Below are positions 8,220 to 16,339 of a stretch of DNA of 64,000 nt, one piece after another. Location of the stretch: the NCBI GenBank assembly GCA_027574665.1, contig CM050690.1, positions 38,106,665 to 38,170,664 on the forward strand, given 5' to 3'. Both the position numbers and the translations under genes were made by a program. Position 1 is the first letter of the stretch; each line of letters opens with the position of its first letter. The notes beneath the pieces were generated by a model, which saw nothing but the letters and a program-made list of their open reading frames with translations, was not told the DNA's origin and searched no databases. Source of the DNA: Rhynochetos jubatus (taxonomy: Eukaryota > Chordata > Aves > Eurypygiformes > Rhynochetidae).

Positions 8220-11057
8220 CTGAGCAGAGAAAGGGCAACGGCCTCAGCTAACCCGAAACACGTCAGCCTCCCTCCGAGTCCCCAGCAAGGGTCCACAAAG
8301 AACCTTGGGTCTCAGCGGTCAAGAGCCTTGGCTCTCAAGGTGTGACATTGTGACGTCACAAAGCTGGAACTGACCACTGACCAAGATTGCAGGGGGACGC
8401 AGCTCCAGTTTGGCCCAAGCTCTGGAACCCCCCTCCTCACGCTGGTCTCTTCCAAACTTCAAGCCAGTTCTGAAGCCAGACCTGCCTGGAGCACCAAGTT
8501 AGGCTAGATCCCCTGCACAGGTCCTTTCTGCCTTGAGGTGTTTTTAAGGACTCCCTGTCTCACACTACGCAAGTCTTGCACTGACGTGGCAGGCACTTGG
8601 CACAAACCCAGAGCTGGCTACAAAGGGCCAGGGCCTGGCCAGTCTGAATTGGATCGTGGGGTACAAAGCGACATTAAAACTCCCTGGGCATGTCATGAAG
8701 AATTACGCAGAGCTACGGCAGCTGAAACGTCACCGTGCTTATAACGTTAATCCAGGAGTCGAGGCGGGACCTCTCCTGCCCGGCAGGCACTCCTGCCGCT
8801 TGCTTCGGGCCAGCCTCAGCAGCTCTTTGGCCTCTCTCAGAGAAGAGTCTAAGCAACCCCCAGCCAAACACCCCACGCTGCCCCAGGCTCTCCCAGGTCT
8901 TCCCCTAAAGCCTTTGGCTTTTGGCCAAACCCAGCAGTTCAGGGAGGTCACTGAAAAGCTGTACTGGAGTAGAAGAGACCCAAGACAAGGCTAGGAACAG
9001 GAGGGTGAGGATGCTGAGAGGCGTCCTGTCAGGCAGAGAGCTGTTCAAACAGCTCCTTTGCTTCTTCCTCAGTGGAACTCATAGGCACGTGCCTAACTGC
9101 AAATGGAAGCGCCCTTGCGTAGTCCAAGGGAGCGAAGCTCAGCTGGCAGAACAGACGACAGGAAAGGCGGGAATCCAGGCGGAGGGCCTGCTGCCAGGGG
9201 CTCTCAGCACTTGTGGAGAAGGAAGGTCAACTCCAGGGAAACAGGAGAGAGGCAGCTTTACAGCACTCGCTTGCCAGCCACGGGCTGCTTCAAGCCGGCT
9301 GCAGCAGCCACCTGTGTCCATAACGGCAGCTCATGTCAGATCCCCGCACACAGCTCAGAGACAGAGCGCTGGACTGCTGAAACGAGTCCCACCGCCAGGA
9401 ACTGCCCGCTCTCTTAGTCTGAACAGTCCCGTGGTTTCTAGGGTGAAAGGTAACCCCCCAGTGCAGCTGCAGCAGAGCTGCACTGAATCTACAGCCCCTG
9501 CCTTTCCAGCCGGGCATTCCTGCCGCCGGACCCAGTTCAGCCGTTACCCCCAGCCGCGTGCAGCTCTGACGAGAAGACTTCTTGCTTCCTGTTCCTGCTG
9601 CCTTTGGAAATGTGGAACGGAAAACAAGCGTACTGATCCGAGGGACCCAGAGTCAACCTGGTCTCAAGAAGGTGACGCAGATAGCACTTCCACGCCACAG
9701 AAAGGGACGCACCTTGCCTGCTGTTCCGTCGTCACGAGCGTAACGTCTTTGAGCCCACACATTTCAGGCAAAACCTCAATTGCTCCCATTCACCTGCTCA
9801 CGTGCTTTCCGGCAAGCCAACGTTTTCTCGTTCACAGGGTTACTCCAGAGGATTTGGGATGCTGGAGATAAATTCTGTTAGCAATGCTACCCACCTTCTG
9901 GCACAAACATGCAAGGTCAGGTTTGTAGACAAAATGCTGCCCTTTTCAATTGGCAGCTCTTGGAAAAGTCACAGAAAGGTTTGGGTCAACTGTGACCCAA
10001 TAACCTGTGTTTTGACATGGTGAAGGAAGCAACGGTTTACAGCAAATGAACTAAGAAGCTGCATGAAATGAAAGTTTGTGCTGCCTGGGGGCCACAGGAT
10101 TTGAGTTACGTTTGTTCTTGGTTATATTCCTGGGCCCCAGGATGAAAATCTTTACACACGTATTTCATGCAGGCAATAGCTTCTTTGCGTCTCTCTCTTG
10201 GAAAAATACTTTAGAATCTAAAGAGGTAAAGTTTAATTTTATAGTCTTGACCAACAACTCTATAGATCTGTATGCGTCACTTTTGTCAAGCATCAGTCTC
10301 CCCAAGGTTCTTGAAGCTGACCAGCCCTTGAAGTGGAAATGCTCTCATCTTCCACAACAGCAGCAGCGGCTTTGTAGGCAAAACACACAGCAGCACTCGG
10401 CAGTTGTTTTAACCTGAGCGTTTGCGCTACTTCAGAGTAGCAGCTGCTTGTTTTTCCCCGTCAGACACGCTCCCTCCCACACGTGCCTGCCCACACTTCC
10501 AGACACTGGTAGGCCACGCTGTGCTTCCCAGGTGCTGCAGCAAAGCGGGAAGCAGGGCGGTTCCTCATTGACCTGCACTAGATAGACACAAGCAAACACC
10601 TTAAGGCAACCACTGCAACGGGGGGTGCAAGTTGCAGGGCTGAGGTTGTGTTGGACCAAAGCGGGCTGTGTCCAGCACGTACACAGGCCGCTTTCACCCT
10701 CCAAAACAATGGGATGATTTTTTGGGGCGTGTGCAAATTTATGAACTTGCTACCATTTAAGGCAAAGAGGTTGCATTCACAACGTCAGAAAAACGCCTTT
10801 TGCTTACCTCACATCACGTCTGTTCGCCACAATACTTTCTCCACTAAAACGTGCACAAGTTGAGAGTAGAGGTGCTGGGATCTCAGCATCTACTGATAAA
10901 ATTGTTTCCATGGACAAACATAGGTGAGGAAACAAAGGGACCAGAAAAAAAGGGCTTGAAACACAGGGAGAATCGACCTCAACAATAACAGCAAAGGTAA
11001 TGAAGATAGTTCTTCTAATGCTGAAATTTCTGTGAGGCCAAAGTCTGATACTCATGG
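8220..11057. other. Stretch without recognised gene in block E
   Basis: Between the ELL2-like N-terminal and C-terminal exon groups. It holds a perfect CRE palindrome (TGACGTCA, 8351-8358) about 130 bp 5' of the 8109-8219 exon, and a plus-strand open frame of 288 residues (9005-9871) that resembles no family I know. I could not find the missing first ELL2 exons here. The same content recurs in the other E copies. Confidence 0.6.
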
Positions 11058-11444
11058 TTAGAAACTTGGAGCAACCCATCTTTTTAGAATATTAAATAAA
11101 TAAGCTTTAATTGGTTCATGTGACCTGGTGGAAGCGGACGACTCATGCCGTGACTCTGCTTGCCGCTGGTCCAACTCCCGTATCAGTCTCTGAATGTGAG
11201 ACAGCTTGTTGTGCAGGTACTCGCACTGGCACTTCTGCTCGTCGTAGCTGGGGCTGGGCTGGGAAGGTAAGACAGAAGGCAAATTAGGGCATGAAAACAT
11301 TTCTGCACGGTTTAGTATTCCATGTCCTGTGCTTTAAAACAATAGCCTTGAGCCACCCTCGGTGATCGCTGCCTCCCACAGATCCCGTGTTACACGTAGC
11401 TGCTGTAACTTGTGGTACTCCTCCACGATTTCCTCCTCAAGGAC
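11058..11444 (-). pseudogene. ELL2-like: ELL2-like C-terminal exons (copy 1), splice donor lost
   Basis: Two minus-strand exons encode the end of the occludin/ELL homology domain. Exon 11400-11444 reads VLEEEIVEEYHKLQQ. Exon 11058-11258 reads SPSYDEQKCQCEYLHNKL and SHIQRLIRELDQRQAES, then a tail of about 30 residues not expected in ELL2, ending at the stop 11058-11060. Both acceptors are good and the phases match. The donor after 11400 reads CT instead of GT in this copy; copies 2 and 4 have GT. A further exon may lie near 11672-11745 (LERSATVQQREQRLKG), but this is tentative. In E these C-terminal exons lie 5' of the N-terminal ones, a permuted order. Confidence 0.75.
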
Positions 11445-13022
11445 CTTCAAGGGAAAAAAGATGAAGAGAGGATGAAGAGCATCCCACTACTCCCAGGAAA
11501 TGCAAATTTATTTCTGTCACGAAAAATACACTCAGTTTTACTCAAGATATTTTCTGATCCACGTGCCGCCCCCCTCTGGCCTTGCAAAACTGAACCCCCA
11601 AACCCCTGTGTGACCCCAGATCTGCAAGTCAGTGTGTGCACAGGCGACGAAAGGAGCATGCCTTTGAAGATTCCCTTTGAGACGCTGCTCACGCTGCTGC
11701 ACTGTCGCAGACCGCTCCAACAGCTGGAGTCTGTGGGCTGAACAACAATTTTCTAATGGAAAAAGAAGCAGATGTGCAGTTTTACACCGAGGCCAGAGGG
11801 AATGTCAGCGTCTCCCAGGCTTTAACTGCGGGAAGTGCGTGACTGACGGCTTCTGCATCGGAGCACACTTGCTCCAAGAGAATGGGTTGAACTAATTACA
11901 GGAATCTACCAACTAAGCTTCTGTTCTGGTTTTTACTGGTTTTACCCAGACGCTGTGCAAAACCCCAAAGCCTGGCACACTTGGAAACGCTGAGCCAGCC
12001 ATCTGATCTAGGAGGCGCAAGAAGTGCTTCAGCTCCAGTGAGAGAAGAGAAACTGCTAGATCCTAATCTCTTTCTACGAAGGGACAAACTTGCACTTTTT
12101 TAACAAAGGCCCCACAAAAAAGAGCAGGGGGAAAGCACACTGACGATTTTCAAATTGCTTCAATGAGTGGCAAGAGACTCGGAATCGTTATTTTTTAATA
12201 CTGCTACCACAATACTAAGCCAAGATCAGATTTTCTTCTTGAAAGATGTGACGTGGCATCTGCACAATTATTTAGTTATGCAGCAGCACATGCAGCCGCT
12301 CCAAAGAAGACGGCTTGGCACGTGTGTATATAAACACAGATGGAGCTCTCTCAACCTCAGTTCTGCCCAGAAACGGAAGCCTGAAGTTGTTTTCCTGCTT
12401 TCTTTTTCTCCCTTGTTGCTGGGACACTCCTCTTCCTGAGCTCCAGTGGCTAACTGATGTGAAAAGCACCAAGGAGGGCTTCTGCTGCCACGTAAAGAGC
12501 AAAGCAGGCAAGGAGAGTACGCACGCGCCTGCTGGCCAAATGGGCCGAGCGATGCAGTGACAGCACGGGCGTGGAAAGCTGAGGTACTCGGGGCCTTCTT
12601 CATCTCAGCCTTCGCTGACACTGTCCCCAGCTCTGTCAGGGATCGAGGAGCAGAGGAATTCCGGCATCAGAAGCCAGGCAAGTCGGGGGTCTCCTAAGAA
12701 ACCTTGCCCAAAGACCATGAGGGGGTCGAGTGAGCTGGCTGATGTCACGGCCAGGCCACCCTCTGTCACCTGTGAAAGACTGTGGGGCTTGGGGCAGGTA
12801 CCAAAGACTAGAGGGGGCCACATGGTGCAGCCCACCTGCCAGAATGGGCAAGAGGGTGGGCTGAGGCACTGCGGGGCTGTCCTCCTCGCTTCCGGCCCTG
12901 GGCAAGGTATGGACCGAGTCCTCCTGGTAGCCACGCCTGGCCACAGGAGGAAGCAGCACGGGTGGGGACAGCAACGGCAGCTACACTGTCAGAAATGCCC
13001 AGACTATTCCTGTAGTTTTCAT
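11445..13022. other. Stretch without firm gene call in block E
   Basis: Between the ELL2-like C-terminal exons and the TOPORS-like gene. Any remaining ELL2-like middle exons should be here, but I recognise only the tentative piece near 11672-11745. A plus-strand TATATAAA with a nearby CACGTG lies at about 12318-12333. No transcript can be tied to it. Confidence 0.5.
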
Positions 13023-13037
13023 GCCTCGGTTGGATTC

Positions 13038-13043
13038 TTTATT
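13038..13043 (-). terminator. Polyadenylation signal of TOPORS-like copy 1
   Basis: AATAAA on the minus strand, about 110 bp after the stop codon. Equivalent signals are at 22088-22093, 26003-26008, 39208-39213 and 50918-50923. Confidence 0.75.
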
Positions 13044-13148
13044 TGTTAGAGCCAGACGAATCCTGTCTGTCTCCCAGTGCCAGCGGGGCCTGGCGGGTGC
13101 CCCAGCTGCCGGTCCGGCCCTGGTTTCACCAGCTCCCGGGGCAGCGTC

Positions 13149-14159
13149 CTACTGTTGCCGACGGGGTGGCCTCTTGTCTGGCGGCGAAGTGGCCTCGTGG
13201 CCGCCAGCCTTCCTCTTTGGGGCTCGCCGCGGCCCGCGCGGGGAGCGTTGGTCGCCCTGGCTGGGAGTGGAGGGCCCGGGCACAGCCTCCTCTGGGCGCT
13301 CCTGCGGCTCTTGCGGCTCCCCGCGGGTGGGAACGGGGGCAGAGGAGGGGCTGCCGCGCCCCCCCCGGCGGGCAGCCGATGACGTGCTGGGGACCTCTTC
13401 TGCCTCCCGTCTGTCGGGATGGCGGGAGGGGGCTGGGTTGGGGGCAGCAGCGTCCCCTTGGGAGGCTGCAGCTCTCGGGACAGCTGTGGGGCTGCTCTCC
13501 CGCTCCCTGGCCGCACGGCCATCCTCCGGGCCCAGCCGACGTTGCGCCTCGCCACTGCACCGGTCCACGATGGCGTCGAGAAGCCCCTGGACAAAGCTCC
13601 TCGTGTGCCTGCCCAGGGAGGCCCGCAGCAGCCGGATGAGAGGCCTCTCATCCAGGCCAAAGTATTGCAGGCAGAATAGAATGAGGCGCTGCGCTGCTGC
13701 TGCTTCCTGGTCGCCCTGAAAGAGCCGCCCCAGCTCCTGATGCAGCCAGGGCAGCACGGGATGGAGGGCAGCGGGGTAGAGGCGGAAGAGGCGCGCCCAG
13801 GCGTGCGCGTGGAAGCCGCCCGCTGGAGCCTGCAGCAGCGGCCCCGCGCCTGCCGGCCGGGGTGCCGCAACCTGACGGAGGCGGTGGGTGGCCGGCTGTC
13901 GGGGAGCTCTTCCTGTCAGCCCGCCGCCGACGGATGGAGCGGCAGGCGGTGGGAGGACGTGCTCCTCAAAGTCATCGTCCGCCCGCAGCGAGTGCACGAT
14001 GGAGGCTGCGCGCCTCTTGCAGAGGGGGCACTCGGGCTTGCTCTCAGCCCACCGCCGGATGCACCCGTAACAGAAGCGGTGGAGGCAAGGAATCACGTAG
14101 CTGGCCTGCTCCCAGCCGTTCAGGCATATTGGGCAGCAGTTGTCCAGCTCCGTGGCCAT
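13149..14159 (-). CDS. TOPORS-like: TOPORS-like RING finger protein, copy 1 (336 aa)
   Basis: Probable nuclear E3 ubiquitin (or SUMO) ligase. The C3HC4 RING near the N-terminus has Zn ligands C9, C12, C25, H27, C30, C33, C44 and C47, followed by the TOPORS-type sequence SIVHSLRADDDFEEHVL. A second conserved region (about 120-210, with LFRLYPAALHPVLPWLHQEL and a helical segment) fits the region after the RING in TOPORS. The C-terminus is Ser/Pro/Arg-rich with a basic, nuclear-signal-like end. It is about a third the length of vertebrate TOPORS as I recall it, lacking most of the long SR-rich tail. The start is the first ATG in the coding exon. The 5'UTR is spliced: donor GTGAGC at 14360, acceptor TTTCTAG before 14244, intron 116 bp. 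This is therefore not a processed retrocopy. Copy-specific residues: G78, R158, G269, P282, G320. Confidence 0.9.
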   Translation of the reverse strand: MATELDNCCPICLNGWEQASYVIPCLHRFCYGCIRRWAESKPECPLCKRRAASIVHSLRADDDFEEHVLPPPAAPSVGGGLTGRAPRQPATHRLRQVAAPRPAGAGPLLQAPAGGFHAHAWARLFRLYPAALHPVLPWLHQELGRLFQGDQEAAAAQRLILFCLQYFGLDERPLIRLLRASLGRHTRSFVQGLLDAIVDRCSGEAQRRLGPEDGRAARERESSPTAVPRAAASQGDAAAPNPAPSRHPDRREAEEVPSTSSAARRGGRGSPSSAPVPTRGEPQEPQERPEEAVPGPSTPSQGDQRSPRGPRRAPKRKAGGHEATSPPDKRPPRRQQ

Positions 14160-14361
14160 GCTGTCCGCGTGCTGCGGTGGGCTGGGGGGAGCGGGGGGTG
14201 AGCAGCTGCTGCCTCTCACTGCCGCTGCAGCCGCGGGCGTTGCGCTAGAAAAAGAAGAGGGGCCATAGGCGTTGGCTGCTGCAGGGAGGGCTGGAAGACA
14301 TGCCCTGGCCCTCCCAGCTCCCCACCCCGGGCTGAGCGTTCCCCTCCCCTCCCAGCTCACC

Positions 14362-14851
14362 TCTGCTGCCGCGAGCGTGCCTCCTGGGGGTCCCGGCTGC
14401 CTGAAGCTGGCAGGGCTGGGGAGAATCCTTCGATGGCTCTGGGGTCGGGCACCGAGAGTGGCCGCCAACGACCGCCCCAGCGCAACGCCAGCACCAGAAG
14501 CAGCCTGGCGCGACTACTCCAGACCTCGCCACCTCGCTCAGCTGGAGTCCGGGCACAAGCTGGCTGCGTGAGACTCAGCCCCCAGATGTGAGCAGTGAGG
14601 AGCACGTGTCACAATGCACAGCTCGAAGACATCACAATCCGTTGCTCGGAGACGGGGCGGTCTGTCCCTCGCTGACACCGGAACCCGGTGCTCGGGGACG
14701 TCACCGTCCATCCTGCAGGCCCCCTGCGTGCCCCCATTGCTTGTCTTGCGCTCGGCATCAGTGTTTCCCATTGGACACCGAGGCCTCGGCCGTTTCTTCC
14801 CAGGGCCCAGTCAGCTCGCTGAGGCCGTGGCAGCCATCTCCTGACACGTGT
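14362..14851 (-). promoter_or_regulatory. 5' exon and putative promoter region of TOPORS-like copy 1
   Basis: GC-rich, CpG-rich sequence upstream of the 5'UTR donor. It contains a CRE-like GACGTCA (14698-14704) and CACGTG-type boxes. The first exon ends at 14361; its 5' limit cannot be set from sequence. Regulation is inferred only. Confidence 0.45.
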
Positions 14852-15035
14852 GGCAAGAGGTTGCCCAGGGAAGTTGTGGAAGCCTCATCCTTGGATGTGT
14901 TCGAGGCCAGGCTGGACGAGGCTTTGAGCAGCCTGCTGTGGCGGGAGGCGTCCCTGCCCATGGCAGGGGGGCTGGAACTAGATGCGCTTTAAGGTCCCTT
15001 CCACCCCAAAAGCATTCCGTGATTCTATGACCCTA
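14852..15035 (+). mobile_element. CR1 LINE 3' end, unbroken copy
   Basis: Plus-strand CR1 tail, from the AAGTTGTGGAAGCC segment through the CTTTAAGGTCCCTTCCACCCC segment to the short terminal ATTCTATGA repeats. Equivalent CR1 tails at 23952, 27868 and 52783 are cut after the bases GTTC and joined to ELL2-like 3' sequence, so this copy shows the ancestral state. Confidence 0.88.
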
Positions 15036-15319
15036 TGTTGGCCATCTCTTGGTTTTATGTCTCCTTACCCTCCTCTGATTTGATTGGTAACAAGTGAAAT
15101 GAATTTTCCCCAGGTTGGGTCTGTTTTGCCCGTGGCAGGTGTTGGTGAAGGATCTCTCCCTGTCCTTAACCCAAGCCACGAGCCTTTAGTGGCTTCTATT
15201 TTCTCCCCTGCCCAGCTGAGGAGGGCCCTGAGAGAGCAGCTTTGGTGGGCACCTGGCCTCCAGCCAGGGTCAAGCCACCACAGTCCTTCCCGGGGCCCTT
15301 GGCGAGAGCCTGGTGCCCC

Positions 15320-15665
15320 TGAGCCCTCTCTTGTTCAGGCTGAACAGTCCCAGCCCTCTCAGCCTTTCCTCAGTGGAGAGATCCTCCAGGCCCTTCAGCA
15401 TCTTCCTGGCCCTTGGCCGGGCTCTCTGCGGCAGCTCCTCCTCTCTCTCGCCCTGGGCAGCCCAGAGCTGGATGCAGCACTCCAGGGGAGGCCGCAGCAG
15501 TGCTGAGCAGAGGGCAAGGACGCCCTCCGTCCACCTGCTGGCAGCGCTCGTCCTGGGGCAGCCCAGCAGACCGTCGGCCATTGCCACGGCGGCTCACGGC
15601 TGGCCCGTTGTGCGTGTCAGTGTCCCCCAGGACGCCCAGGTCCTTGTCTGCAAAGCCGAGACGCA
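15320..15665 (-). mobile_element. CR1 LINE fragment
   Basis: Minus-strand CR1 coding remnant with the usual LRGLGLFSLNKRGL and CIQLWAAQGEREEELPQ type segments. It does not reach the CR1 3' end. Single copy in the window. Confidence 0.82.
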
Positions 15666-16339
15666 CCACACGCGGAAAGGCTGTGCAGCGGCCTTGCAGG
15701 CTGCGGGGGCGTCTGCCAGCAGGGCTGGGGGAGCCCGGGCGGGGCGCGGGGCGAGAGCGTGTGGGGCTGCCCAGAGCCTGAGGCTTCGGAGCGGGAGGCA
15801 GCGCCGTGTTGTCAGCAACTCTGTGTGTGTTGGGCAGCGCTGAGGAAGTGACCAGCCGTTGGCTAAACTGTGCGCCTTGGCAGTGACTTGACTGCCAGCC
15901 GGCAAACGGAGGGCTGGGGCCCGAGGGAGCACGGCGCGGGCTCCCCGCTTTCTCTGCCCCCGCCGGGCCCGAGGCCGGGCCCGGGGGCGAGCTCCGCGCC
16001 CGTCGCGCGTGCGTGCACGACGGCGGGCGGCGCTTTACGGCGGGGCGGCGCTTTACGGCTGGGAGCAGCCGCAGCGCGGGTGAGGGCGGCCGCGCCAGTT
16101 GGAGCCGGCGGTGGCCCGCGGCGGGGGAGCGCGATGGAGCGGGCACGGCACGGCACGGCACGGCACGGCACGGCACGGCACGGCACGGCACGGCACGGCA
16201 CGGGCTCCCGCTCGGGCCCGCTGGCTGCAGCCGGAGGGCTGGCGGCGCGGCCTGCTCGGCAGGGAGCGGCTGGGAAAGCGGAGAGGAGGAGCGAGGCCGC
16301 GCAGCTCGCGGGCGGTGAGCGGGAGCGCCCCGAAGGCTG
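15666..16339. other. CpG-rich region upstream of FKTN-like pseudogene
   Basis: Very GC- and CpG-dense, as for a promoter island. A GTGAGC donor-like site lies near 16314. It probably corresponds to the promoter and first non-coding exon of the FKTN-like sequence. No coding sequence is recognised. Confidence 0.5.
16142..16201. repeat. (GGCAC)12 pentanucleotide repeat
   Basis: Twelve nearly perfect tandem GGCAC units inside the CpG-rich region. Open frames reading ARHGT or similar across it are products of the repeat. Confidence 0.95.

Larger units (their letters stand above)
5359..14902. repeat. Block E, copy 1 of the amplicon (ELL2-like and TOPORS-like)
   Basis: This is the most complete copy of the repeated block. 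The same sequence recurs at 31526-40761, 43239-52783 and 56437-64000, with partial copies at 21514-23952 and 23953-27868. Coordinate shifts from this copy are about +26167 to +26170, +37880 and +51078 for the full copies. Copies differ by scattered substitutions and rare 1-2 bp indels, which implies recent expansion or ongoing gene conversion. At its right end a CR1 element continues without a break into single-copy sequence. In three other places the same CR1 is cut at the equivalent of 14902. Confidence 0.95.

Noticed and set aside
12318-12333. TATATAAA with CACGTG as a plus-strand promoter
   Set aside because: No coding sequence or transcript can be assigned downstream; kept only as a note in the stretch description.
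13043-13719. Long plus-strand ORFs opposite each TOPORS-like gene (198 to 232 codons)
   Set aside because: They are antisense shadows in GC-rich coding sequence, have no recognisable domains, and vary in start between copies.
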